Source of the DNA: Christensenella sp. UBA3792
Lineage (GTDB): Bacteria > Bacillota > Clostridia > Christensenellales > CAG-138
Length of the DNA: 11,662 nt
Assembly: GCA_002369195.1 (NCBI GenBank)
Contig: DFEW01000008.1
Location: 2,996-14,657, forward strand
Direction of reading: 5' to 3'
Of this stretch, positions 1-7,110 are shown one piece after another; the stretch's first letter is position 1; each line of letters begins with the position of its first letter. The notes under the pieces are model-generated. The model saw nothing but the letters and a program-made list of their open reading frames with translations, was not told the DNA's origin and did no database searches. The position numbers and the translations under genes are program-made.

Positions 1-1457
1 ATGCCGGCGAGCAGCGCGCTGCAGGTGAACGAGGAGGGTTTCACGTTGTCCGCAAAGTACTGCAGCACCTCGGTGACCATCTCGCTCGCGCTCGACGCGC
101 GCGTTTCGAGATAATGCAGGGTCGCGTTGTCGATGTAGTCCGCGTTGCGGCGGTGATGGTCGATCAGCACGATGTGCTCGGTGCATTTTAGGAGCTCGGG
201 CGCGACCGTGTTGGACGCGCGCTGCGTGTCGACGACGCACAGCACGGAATCCGCCTTCATCATGTCCGCCGCCTGCGCGGGGGTGATGATCAGCGAACCG
301 GCGCCGGAGCGTTCGAGCGTCTGCACCGCATCCTCGATCGTCGGGTTGACCGCGTCGAGAACGATGTAGGCATGCGCGCCGACGTGGTTTGCGCAGGTCA
401 TGACGCCGAGCGCCGCGCCGAGGCAGTCCATGTCGGAATTCTTGTGTCCCATGATGAACACGTCGCCGCTGTTTTCAAACAGCTGGAACAGCGCCTTCGA
501 GAACAGACGCGCCTTGACACGCGACTGGCGGGCGTCGTGCTGGCGCTTGCCGCCGTAGAAGCGGTAGTCCGTACCGTCCTTGACGACGACCTGATCGCCG
601 CCTCTGCCGAGCGCAAGTTCGATCGCGCGGCGCGCATCCTGTTCCGCCTGCGCGAGCCGCGGCGCGATGCCGAAGCCGATCGAGAGAGAGACGGCGGAGG
701 AGGAGCCGGTGTCGATGCGGTGCGCCTGTTCGAGCAGGGTAAAGCGTTCCTGCTCGAGCTGCTGCAGCTGCTTCGCTTCCAGAATGAGCAGGAACCGCCC
801 GTTGTCGTAGCGCCGGTACAGACCGCCGAGCCGCTTGGACAGATCGGCGATCAGCCGTTCGACCTCGGCGAGCACCGCCGTGCTGTGCACCTGCGCGTCG
901 CTCAGAAGTTCCTCGTAGTTGTCGACCATGATGAGCGCCACGTACGGTCGCTGCTCGGTGTACAGGCGTTGGTAATGCACGGCCTCGGTGCGGTCGATCC
1001 AGTACTCGAACACGAGTTCGTGCTCGTATTCGCGCTGTATGAGCATGTGCATGACCTGATAGTTGCTGCCGTTCAGCTCGACCTGCAGCACGCGGGTCGG
1101 CTGTTCGCCGTCGAAGTCCGGCGCGATCTCCTGCACGCGGGAGGCATCGGTCAGCGCGGAGAACGCGTTGTTGTGCCACTTGATGCGTCCGGAAAGGTCG
1201 AGCACCGCGCAGGGAATCGAGACGTTCTGCACGAGCGAGTCCACCGCGGTCTTGTTGTCCGTAAAGACCCGATCCATGCGCGCTTGCTGATGCTTCGCGA
1301 TGTTGTTGAGGAGCAGCGCCATCACGCCCATCCAGATCAGCCCGACGCCGAGCAAGCCGAGCGCGATGCGGTACTGCTTCGTAAAGAGCGCGATTGCGCC
1401 GGCGCCGACCGCCAGCAGCGCGCCGTAGGCAATGAGAATCCCGCTGTACTGCTTCAT
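1..1457 (-). CDS. gdpP: Cyclic-di-AMP phosphodiesterase GdpP (DHH family), C-terminus beyond window
   Basis: The frame is open from ATG at 1457 to the left edge (485 codons), so the DHHA1 end is missing. GdpP is a membrane enzyme that hydrolyses c-di-AMP to pApA and lowers this second messenger of osmotic and cell-wall control. Seen in order: two membrane helices (about residues 5-26 and 32-52), a PAS-like segment (75-130, with IPCAVLDLSGRIKWHNNAF), and a degenerate GGDEF domain (170-295, with RRYDNGRFLLIL and ALGRGGDQVVVK). The DHH phosphoesterase core follows, with MGHKNSDMDC at 336-345 (H338, D342, D344), VDTQ (D410) and LIDHH (D433-H435), all expected metal ligands. The start overlaps the upstream yybS-like stop as ATGA, indicating translational coupling. 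The usual Bacillota order is yybS-gdpP-rplI, so rplI may lie just outside. Identification is from remembered family motifs and is firm. Confidence 0.95.
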   Translation of the reverse strand, partial: MKQYSGILIAYGALLAVGAGAIALFTKQYRIALGLLGVGLIWMGVMALLLNNIAKHQQARMDRVFTDNKTAVDSLVQNVSIPCAVLDLSGRIKWHNNAFSALTDASRVQEIAPDFDGEQPTRVLQVELNGSNYQVMHMLIQREYEHELVFEYWIDRTEAVHYQRLYTEQRPYVALIMVDNYEELLSDAQVHSTAVLAEVERLIADLSKRLGGLYRRYDNGRFLLILEAKQLQQLEQERFTLLEQAHRIDTGSSSAVSLSIGFGIAPRLAQAEQDARRAIELALGRGGDQVVVKDGTDYRFYGGKRQHDARQSRVKARLFSKALFQLFENSGDVFIMGHKNSDMDCLGAALGVMTCANHVGAHAYIVLDAVNPTIEDAVQTLERSGAGSLIITPAQAADMMKADSVLCVVDTQRASNTVAPELLKCTEHIVLIDHHRRNADYIDNATLHYLETRASSASEMVTEVLQYFADNVKPSSFTCSALLAG

Positions 1458-2506
1458 AGTGTAGTTCCGTCCTTCCTGTCCGTCGTCGGTTTGCGCAGGG
1501 AGGCGAGCATGCCGATGATTGCAAGCATCGTCGGCACAAGGTTCGGCACCGCAGCCGCTGCGCAGCAGACGATCACAAAGATCCATTTTTTATGCAGCTG
1601 CGCGCAGAAGCCGTAGACCGCCGACAGCCCGGCGAGCGCGCAGGGAAAACGCCAGATCAGGGATGCGACGCCGGACAGCGCCGCCATGCCGTTCACGTTG
1701 AACATAGCGAGCAGGTACGAGCCGAGCGCCAGCACGGTCGTGACGATCACGAACAACCGTTCGCACCGCCACACCGAGAAGGCCGGGAGCGGGCGGATGT
1801 CCGCGCCGCCGCGGCGGTTCAATACATGCGTGAACAGCACGTTCGAGAGCCCCGCCGCCATCGCCGGAACGATCAGGATCGGCACGCCGATCACCTCGGC
1901 GTTGAGCCGGTAGGTCGAAAGCAGATCGAGGATCGCCGCAAAGTACGCGTCGGTCTCGCCGTTTTCGAGCGTGAAGGTCGGCCGCAGCGTTTCGAGCTGT
2001 TTCTCGATCAGTTCGATCACGTTGCGAAACGGCAGGTACGCGTCCTCGGATCGGATCAGATCGCGCAGGCACACGTAGCCGAACAGCGCGAACAGCACGA
2101 AGAAGGATTCGTAAATGACCGCGCGGAAGTTCGAGAGCCGGATCCGCTCGAACACGTACAGGGCGACGCCCGGCAGTCCGACAAGCAGCAGTCCGTACAG
2201 CGCGGTCACGACGTCGCGCGAGAGCGCATAGCCGACGCCGAAGGCGAGCAGCGCAAGCGCGGGCAGCGTCCACAGCCCGAACACCTGCGTGCAGCGCGTC
2301 CACAGCGCGGGGACGATCAGCAGCAGCGAGACGGTCAGAACCTGCTTGAGCGCATATGCGCGAAGGATCGCAAACGGCGCCGCACCGTCCGAAGCGCGCA
2401 GCCATGCCGCGCTCGGCACGAAAACGAGCAGGGCAGTGCCGACGCTCGCGCAGAGCATCCACAGCCATTCAAGGTGATTCGATTGCGGTCGCTTATAAAA
2501 TTCCAT
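1454..2506 (-). CDS. YybS-like DUF2232 multi-pass membrane protein
   Basis: A 350-residue, very hydrophobic protein with about eight or nine membrane segments (roughly 15-36, 55-72, 78-95, 100-120, 128-147, 205-228, 248-268, 275-300, 305-334). A charged extracytoplasmic or cytoplasmic stretch lies at 150-200. It sits immediately before gdpP with a 4-base stop/start overlap, the place held in Bacillota by yybS (DUF2232), a protein of unknown biochemical role. The segment LPAFSVWRCERLFVIVTTVL near 240-259 resembles the family's C-terminal half, but the identification leans on context. The ATG at 2506 is chosen because an in-frame TAA lies 12 bases upstream and the first helix begins soon after. 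There is no good Shine-Dalgarno at this start, and a consensus-spaced promoter lies directly against it. The next in-frame ATG (residue 17) would cut into the first helix. Confidence 0.8.
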   Translation of the reverse strand: MEFYKRPQSNHLEWLWMLCASVGTALLVFVPSAAWLRASDGAAPFAILRAYALKQVLTVSLLLIVPALWTRCTQVFGLWTLPALALLAFGVGYALSRDVVTALYGLLLVGLPGVALYVFERIRLSNFRAVIYESFFVLFALFGYVCLRDLIRSEDAYLPFRNVIELIEKQLETLRPTFTLENGETDAYFAAILDLLSTYRLNAEVIGVPILIVPAMAAGLSNVLFTHVLNRRGGADIRPLPAFSVWRCERLFVIVTTVLALGSYLLAMFNVNGMAALSGVASLIWRFPCALAGLSAVYGFCAQLHKKWIFVIVCCAAAAVPNLVPTMLAIIGMLASLRKPTTDRKDGTTL

Positions 2507-2512
2507 ATTCCC

Positions 2513-2541
2513 ATTTTACGCACTTTTGAACAAGCCGTCAA
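2513..2541 (-). promoter_or_regulatory. SigA-type promoter abutting the yybS-like ATG
   Basis: Reading the minus strand, -35 TTGACG (2541-2536) and -10 TAAAAT (2518-2513) are separated by exactly 17 bases. The -10 is followed by GGGAAT and then ATG at 2506. A start point seven bases after the -10 would fall on the A of that ATG, giving a leaderless message for yybS-gdpP. The hexamers and spacing are seen directly; activity and the start point are inferred. Confidence 0.6.
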
Positions 2542-2561
2542 GTCTTTACGGCGAATGCGTT

Positions 2562-2570
2562 CCTCCTTTT
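2562..2570 (-). promoter_or_regulatory. Orphan Shine-Dalgarno AAAAGGAGG upstream of yybS
   Basis: A near-perfect ribosome site on the minus strand about 55 bases before the yybS ATG. The only codon at proper distance is ATT, which opens a frame different from yybS and rich in Arg and Ser, so I do not call a gene. It lies upstream of the proximal promoter and could be a leftover of a lost reading frame or part of a longer leader. Confidence 0.4.
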
Positions 2571-2593
2571 GCGGCAATTCCTTCCTATGTACC

Positions 2594-2606
2594 AAATACG
2601 GTATTT
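2594..2606. repeat. Perfect 6-1-6 palindrome AAATACGGTATTT
   Basis: AAATAC and GTATTT flank one G. The inner nine bases (ATACGGTAT, 2596-2604) are the reverse complement of the ATACCGTAT core that recurs in the neighbouring 31-base repeats. It is therefore probably a fifth copy of the same half-site pair outside the regular spacing. Operator function is inferred. Confidence 0.5.
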
Positions 2607-2645
2607 ATAACGGAGACGATCGTAACGAATAACGAACGAAGAACA

Positions 2646-2754
2646 TACCGTATCCGATATAGAGAAGAACATAAAATACCGTATCCGATATAGAGAAGAA
2701 CATAAAATACCGTATCCGATACAGAGAAGAACAAAAGATACCGTATACGATACG
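2646..2754. repeat. Tandem array of 31-base repeats with palindromic core
   Basis: Three full units (2646-2676, 2677-2707, 2708-2738) and a partial fourth (2739-2754) stand head to tail. Units 1 and 2 are identical; unit 3 differs at a few bases, and unit 4 drifts more. Each junction carries ATACCGTAT (2645-2653, 2676-2684, 2707-2715, 2738-2746), a 4-1-4 palindrome. It overlaps a second dyad, GTATCCGATAC, which is perfect in unit 3. The 31-base period is about three helical turns, which would place all cores on one DNA face. The array lies between two candidate promoters reading toward yybS-gdpP. It has no spacers and its period is not a multiple of three, which argues against CRISPR and against a coding repeat. 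Confidence 0.85.
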
Positions 2755-2781
2755 TTTTGCAATCTCCTTTGCAGCGAAGAA

Positions 2782-2808
2782 CCTCCTGTTCACGGTTCCA
2801 TTATACCA
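2782..2808 (-). promoter_or_regulatory. Extended -10 promoter followed by AGGAGG, upstream of the repeat array
   Basis: On the minus strand, TGG precedes a perfect TATAAT (2805-2800), matching the extended -10 form. No good -35 stands at 17 bases. Twelve bases on comes AGGAGG (2787-2782), but no ATG, GTG or TTG lies 5-10 bases beyond it; only a CTG does. A transcript from here would cross the 31-base repeats and enter yybS-gdpP. Confidence 0.5.
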
Positions 2809-2839
2809 CATAAATTCACGCAGGATTCCCAACATTTGT

Positions 2840-2879
2840 TCACAATTCGCCGTTGCGCCCGAATGCCCGGCAATTGTGA
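2840..2879. repeat. Bulged inverted repeat TCACAATT...AATTGTGA
   Basis: TCACAATT at 2840-2847 pairs with AATTGTGA at 2872-2879, and GCCG/CGGC extends the stem inward past a single bulged C. This gives about 12 pairs around a loop of about 15 bases. It sits just upstream of the extended -10 at 2800-2805 and downstream of the RND terminator. It could be an operator or an RNA hairpin; the sequence does not decide. Confidence 0.4.
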
Positions 2880-2898
2880 CAGGATTTCGATAATACGG

Positions 2899-2927
2899 AA
2901 AAAACGCCCGAAATCCGGACGTTTTTT
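2899..2927 (-). terminator. Rho-independent terminator of the RND gene
   Basis: AAAAAACG-C-CCG pairs with CGG-A-CGTTTTTT across a short AT loop. On the minus strand the single imperfect position becomes a G-U wobble and the stem ends in six T, so it works best in that direction. It lies about 50 bases after the RND stop. The A-rich 5' arm could make it partly bidirectional. Confidence 0.8.
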
Positions 2928-2979
2928 GCGCTTCAAAATCGGATGAAAGAAGGGAATCCTTCCGCATGGTTTTGTGGTA

Positions 2980-5900
2980 TCATTCGGGTTGTAAGGAAGA
3001 TTGTGCTTCGTTCAATTCCTCGGCAGCGATCCGGTTGAACCACTTGTTCGACGCGCTCGCGTTTCTGCGCAGCAGGTCGTAGAGCACGGGGATGATGAAC
3101 GCGGTCATCAGGGTGGCGTAGGTGAGACCGCCGATGCACACGATCGCCACCGGCTGCACGATCTCCGCGCCGGTCCCGAAGCCGATCGCAAGCGGCAGCA
3201 GACCGAGGATCGTGGTGAGCGCCGTCATCAGAACCGGACGCAGACGGATCACCGTCGCCTTCACGATCGCGTCGCGCTTGTCCATGCCCTCCTCGCGGAA
3301 CCGGTTCGCGCAGTCGACGAGCACGATGCCGTTGTTGACCGCGATGCCCACGAGCATGATGAAGCCGATCATCGCGACGATGCTGACCTCGCTGCCGGTG
3401 ATGAGAAGCCCCAGAAAGCCGCCCGCGAACGCCAGCGGCACCGTGCCGATCACGATGAACGGGGACAGCAGGGACTGGAACTGCGCGACCATGATCAGGT
3501 AGATGATCAGCACGCCGAGCAGCAGCATCCAGAGAAGATCCTTCAGCGCGTCGTTGATCGTCTCGTTCTGACCGTCGTAGACAAGCGTGCAGCCCGCGGG
3601 CAGCTCCAGCGCGTTCACCGCCTTCTGCACCTCGCGCGAGACGAGCGTGACGTTGTAGCCCTCCTTGAGCTTGCCGGTCACGGAGAGGCAGCGGCGCTGA
3701 TCGAGGCGCTGGATCGAAGCGAGGGTCGTCGTCTCCGAGATCGTCGCGATCTGCTTCAGCTTCACCGTTTCGGTCGACTGATCGAGCCGCGTCACCGAGA
3801 AGGTCAGGTTTTCGAGGTCGCGCTTTGAGTGCGGCACGCCGTTGTCGGAAATGATCGTCACGTCGAGCGAGGTCGTGTTCGCCGCGACGGAGGTGGAGGA
3901 AGCGCTGTTCTTTAAGAGAGCCGCCAGTTTCATGTACGTTTCCGCCACGGTCAGCCCGTGCGCCGCCGCCTTTGCCTTGTCGACGGTGACGTGCAGGGTC
4001 GGGGTCGTCTTGTCCGCGCCGCCGCCGACCTCCGCAATGCCGTCCACGGTCAGCAGCACATCGGACACGCGGTCCGCGGTCTCGGCAAGGGCGGACAGAT
4101 CGTTCGCATAGATCGTGATGCCGACGTCGTCGCCGCCGAGCGAGCCGGACATGCTCATCGTGCTCATGCCCGCGATCGTGTACGGGTATTCCGCCTTGAG
4201 GTCGCCGAGCGCCGCGTCGATCTCGTCGTGGATGTCGAGCGAGGACTTGCCGCTCTTTTCGTCGATCAGCGCGTAGATCGTCAGCTCGCGCACCGTGGTG
4301 CTGCCGGCCGATCCGCCGAAGCCGAGGATCGACGTCACGCCGCCGCCGAGCATGCCGCCCGCGTCGGAAAGTCCCTCTACGGTGTACATGCGCGCCATGA
4401 ACCGGTCGGCGATGTCCACCGCATCGGCAAACGCCGTGTCCTCCGGCAGCGGGACGCTGACGGAAACCTGCTTGCCGCCGCTTTCGGGGAAGTATGCGAA
4501 CCCGCGCCGGATCACGAGCCATGCCGAGCCGAGCAGGATCACGAGCGACAGCACCAGCGCAGCCGCGCGATGGCTCAGCACGAAGCGCAGCGCCTTTTCG
4601 AACGCCGCCATCAGCTTTTCGCGGCGGACGCTCTGCTTCTTGACGGGACGGCGCAGCACGCCGGTCACCATCGCGGGAATGACGGTCATGGCGATCACGA
4701 GACTCGCAAGCAGCGAGTAGGTGACGGTCAGCACCATGTCCATAAAGATCTGCCGCGTCAGGCCTTCGACGAACAGGATCGGCACGAACACGCAGATGGT
4801 CGTGAGCGTCGACGCGGTGATCGCGCCCGCAACCTCCTTGACGCCCTGCACCGCAGCTTCCTTGACCGGAACGCCCTCGCTGCGCAGGCGGTAGATGTTT
4901 TCGATGACGACGATCGAGTTATCGACCAGCATGCCGATGCCGATCGCCAGACCCGACATCGAGATGATGTTCATCGTGACGCCGGAAAAGTACATGAGCA
5001 CGAGCGCGAACAGCACGGACACCGGAATCGAGATGCCGACGATCAGCGTCGGACGCAGGTCGCGCAGGAAGAGGAAGAGGATCAGGATCGCGAGCGCCGC
5101 GCCGATCAGCAGGTTTTCGACGACCGACGAAATCGCCATGTGGATGTAGTCGCCCTGACTCATCAGCGAGGTAAAGCTGAGCCCTTCGTATTCTTTCTCA
5201 AGCGAACGGAACCGCGCTTCTACGCTGTCGGACACGGTCGCCGTTGCGTAGGCGGACTGCTTTGAGAAGGAGAGCAGCACGCCGTTCTCGCCGTTGATCT
5301 TCGCGTAGGTCGTGCCGGTGTTGTCCGTGATGCGCACATGCGCGAGATCGCCGAGCACGATCGTGTCGAGCCCGTCGATGCCCGCCGAGAACAGCGGTAC
5401 GGATTCCAAAAACGCGACGTCCTCGATCGAGTCGCCGACCGAAACGAGCCATTGCATGTCGCCTGCGTCGAGGTAGCCCGCCGGCATCGAGAAGTTCTGC
5501 GCCTGCAGCAGCTTTGCGACCATATCCTTGGTCAGCACGTTGTGCAGGTTTGCCGCGTCCTTCGCGCTTGCAAGCTGATCGGCCGCCGCCTGTTCCGCCT
5601 GTTCGAGCTGCAGCCGTCCCGCTTCGAGCTCCTTCTCGCCCGCTTCGAGCGCGAGCTTGCCCTCGTTCAGCTTGTTTTGCGCGCTGTTGAGCTGGCTCAG
5701 GACCGTCTTCTTCTGCTTTTCGAGCTCGGCATAGCCGTTTTCGACGTCCGCCTTGCCGCTTTCCGCCTGCGCGATCAGCTCGTCAAGCTGTGTCAGCCCC
5801 GCTTCCATCTGCGGGATCGCCTCGGTGAGCTGATCGATCGTTTCGTCGAGCGTGTCGCGCGAAAGCCCGTATTCGGAAAGCTGCGCGTCCACGCGGTCAA

Positions 5901-6948
5901 GGTTGTCCGCGATCGCGGTGTATTCGTCGCTCGAACGGATCGCGTCGATGTAGGTCTGCTTCTGCTCGTCGCTCAGCGACGGGTCGTTCTCGATCGCGGC
6001 GATCGACTGGTCGAGCAATGCCTTGCCCGCTTCGAGCGTGCGGATCGTGTATTTTAAGGTGTTGAGCTGCGTGCGCGTGGAGCGCGCCGTTTCGAGCTGC
6101 TCGGTCAGCGTGTCGCGGTTCTGCGTCAGCTCCTTCAACAGCGCCGTCACCTGCTCGTTCGCCTGATCGAGCCGGTTCTGCGCCTCGTTGAACCGGTGGT
6201 TCGCCTGGTTCCTGCCGGCGTTCAGCGCGTTCTGTCCCTCTTCGAGCTTCTCGCGGTTCTCGTCGATCTGCGCCTGTCCCTCGTTGACCTTGTCGCGCGC
6301 GTCGTTCAGCTCCGCGGTCGCCTCCTCGAACTCGCGGTCGATCGCGTCGTAGAGCTTCTCGTTCAGCGCTTCGATCTTCGCGTCGTCGAGCTCGATCTCC
6401 ACCTCGCGCACGATGAGACCGGACGTGTTGACCGATGCCACGCCGGACACGCCTTCGAGCTTGGGCAGCAGCGTGTCGCGCACGAACGCGGACAGCTCCA
6501 GCTGATCCATGCCCTTGTAGTTGACCGCGGCGACGGTGACGGGGATGAGGTCGGAGCTGAGCTCGAGCATGACCGGCGTGCCGATCGTTTCATCCCACGA
6601 GGCGGTCAGCATCCCGATCGCCTTCTGCACGTCGATCGAAGCGAGGTCGACGTCGGTGCCGTCCTCGAAGGTCAGGTACACGGTCGACACGCTCTCCGAA
6701 CTCGTCGATTGCACGGTCTTCATGTGGTCGAGCGCGCTCATCGCCTGTTCGAGCGGCTTCGTGACGGTCGCTTCGACCTCCTCCGGCGACGCGCCGGGAT
6801 AGGTGGTGAACAGCACGATATACGGGAAGCTCATCTCCGGCAAGAGGTCCGGCGTCATCTTCCCGACGGAAACGTACCCGAGCACCAGGATCAGGATCAC
6901 GGCGACGAGCACGGTAAACGGCTTTTTTACGCTGAATTTTGCAAACAT
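2980..6948 (-). CDS. RND-family efflux permease with large coiled-coil insertion
   Basis: A 1322-residue proton-driven exporter of the AcrB/SwrC (HAE) superfamily, acting in the cytoplasmic membrane. Seen: helix 1 (about 10-29), the first extracytoplasmic domain opening with PDLLPEMSFPYI, and TM2-TM6 (about 612-765) with GMLVDNSIVVIENI in TM4 (D676, matching AcrB Asp407; N677 at the second Asp position). TM7 is near 800, followed by a second extracytoplasmic domain with a glycine-rich loop (about 870-890) and TM8-TM12 (about 1139-1290) with GIAVNNGIVLVD. Ordinary members have about 1050 residues; the excess is a coiled coil at about 190-465 with L..G...L..G patterning. ATG 6948 has GGAG eight bases upstream. 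No HlyD-type adaptor or TetR-type regulator gene adjoins. The substrate cannot be told; drugs, lipids or surfactants are the family's range. Confidence 0.93.
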   Translation of the reverse strand: MFAKFSVKKPFTVLVAVILILVLGYVSVGKMTPDLLPEMSFPYIVLFTTYPGASPEEVEATVTKPLEQAMSALDHMKTVQSTSSESVSTVYLTFEDGTDVDLASIDVQKAIGMLTASWDETIGTPVMLELSSDLIPVTVAAVNYKGMDQLELSAFVRDTLLPKLEGVSGVASVNTSGLIVREVEIELDDAKIEALNEKLYDAIDREFEEATAELNDARDKVNEGQAQIDENREKLEEGQNALNAGRNQANHRFNEAQNRLDQANEQVTALLKELTQNRDTLTEQLETARSTRTQLNTLKYTIRTLEAGKALLDQSIAAIENDPSLSDEQKQTYIDAIRSSDEYTAIADNLDRVDAQLSEYGLSRDTLDETIDQLTEAIPQMEAGLTQLDELIAQAESGKADVENGYAELEKQKKTVLSQLNSAQNKLNEGKLALEAGEKELEAGRLQLEQAEQAAADQLASAKDAANLHNVLTKDMVAKLLQAQNFSMPAGYLDAGDMQWLVSVGDSIEDVAFLESVPLFSAGIDGLDTIVLGDLAHVRITDNTGTTYAKINGENGVLLSFSKQSAYATATVSDSVEARFRSLEKEYEGLSFTSLMSQGDYIHMAISSVVENLLIGAALAILILFLFLRDLRPTLIVGISIPVSVLFALVLMYFSGVTMNIISMSGLAIGIGMLVDNSIVVIENIYRLRSEGVPVKEAAVQGVKEVAGAITASTLTTICVFVPILFVEGLTRQIFMDMVLTVTYSLLASLVIAMTVIPAMVTGVLRRPVKKQSVRREKLMAAFEKALRFVLSHRAAALVLSLVILLGSAWLVIRRGFAYFPESGGKQVSVSVPLPEDTAFADAVDIADRFMARMYTVEGLSDAGGMLGGGVTSILGFGGSAGSTTVRELTIYALIDEKSGKSSLDIHDEIDAALGDLKAEYPYTIAGMSTMSMSGSLGGDDVGITIYANDLSALAETADRVSDVLLTVDGIAEVGGGADKTTPTLHVTVDKAKAAAHGLTVAETYMKLAALLKNSASSTSVAANTTSLDVTIISDNGVPHSKRDLENLTFSVTRLDQSTETVKLKQIATISETTTLASIQRLDQRRCLSVTGKLKEGYNVTLVSREVQKAVNALELPAGCTLVYDGQNETINDALKDLLWMLLLGVLIIYLIMVAQFQSLLSPFIVIGTVPLAFAGGFLGLLITGSEVSIVAMIGFIMLVGIAVNNGIVLVDCANRFREEGMDKRDAIVKATVIRLRPVLMTALTTILGLLPLAIGFGTGAEIVQPVAIVCIGGLTYATLMTAFIIPVLYDLLRRNASASNKWFNRIAAEELNEAQSSLQPE

Positions 6949-6978
6949 GGGGTTTCTCCGAAAATTCTATGATGCATT

Positions 6979-7005
6979 AGTATATCACACTTGCTATTTT
7001 TACAA
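6979..7005 (-). promoter_or_regulatory. Promoter of the RND gene
   Basis: On the minus strand TATACT (6984-6979) is preceded by TGA, an extended -10, with a weak TTGTAA (7005-7000) 15 bases further up. The predicted start is near 6972, leaving a leader of about 24 bases with the GGAG ribosome site before ATG 6948. Confidence 0.6.
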
Positions 7006-7012
7006 TGTAGAA

Positions 7013-7065
7013 AAGATGTGAAACTTTTCGGCGCGGCGCAACAATTTTGGCAATATTTACATCTT
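7013..7065. repeat. Inverted repeat between divergent promoters
   Basis: AAGATGT (7013-7019) and ACATCTT (7059-7065) form a perfect seven-base inverted pair; one base further in, each side continues A/T-rich. They lie between the RND and PIG-V-like promoters, so a shared regulator is possible. The match is short and may be chance. Confidence 0.3.
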
Positions 7066-7079
7066 CCTGCGGAGAAACG

Positions 7080-7088
7080 TGGTATACT
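7080..7088 (+). promoter_or_regulatory. Extended -10 promoter of the PIG-V-like gene
   Basis: TGG directly precedes TATACT (7083-7088). No convincing -35 stands at 16-18 bases, as is common with extended -10 promoters. The start is predicted near 7095, giving a leader of about 16 bases that holds GGAGG at 7101-7105. Confidence 0.6.
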
Positions 7089-7110
7089 GTACCCGATGAC
7101 GGAGGAAACT

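Noticed and set aside
372..1616. 414-residue plus-strand frame across gdpP and yybS
   Set aside because: Antisense to a gene with intact DHH motifs; composition is that of a GC shadow.
2646..2754. CRISPR array
   Set aside because: The repeats are contiguous with no spacers, only about 3.5 units, and no cas gene is near.
2951..2966. Small GAAGG...CCTTC hairpin after the RND stop
   Set aside because: Five-pair stem without a proper T tract; the stronger terminator at 2899-2927 explains termination.
2538..2967. Minus-strand open frames through the 31-base array (2538-2762 and 2605-2967)
   Set aside because: The longer one starts in the RND terminator region and neither has a start with a usable ribosome site. 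Their peptides only restate the 31-base repeat in shifting frames.
2507..2979. c-di-AMP (ydaO-type) riboswitch before yybS-gdpP
   Set aside because: I could not find the conserved ydaO core elements, and the likely proximal promoter leaves no leader to hold one.
2933..4522. 529-residue alternate-frame product within the RND gene
   Set aside because: Arg/Gly/His-rich frame-shifted shadow of the C-terminal half of the permease.
6991..7110. Earlier ATG (6991) for the PIG-V-like gene, adding 40 residues
   Set aside because: It lacks a ribosome site and lies upstream of the extended -10 promoter; GGAGG at 7101-7105 supports 7111.
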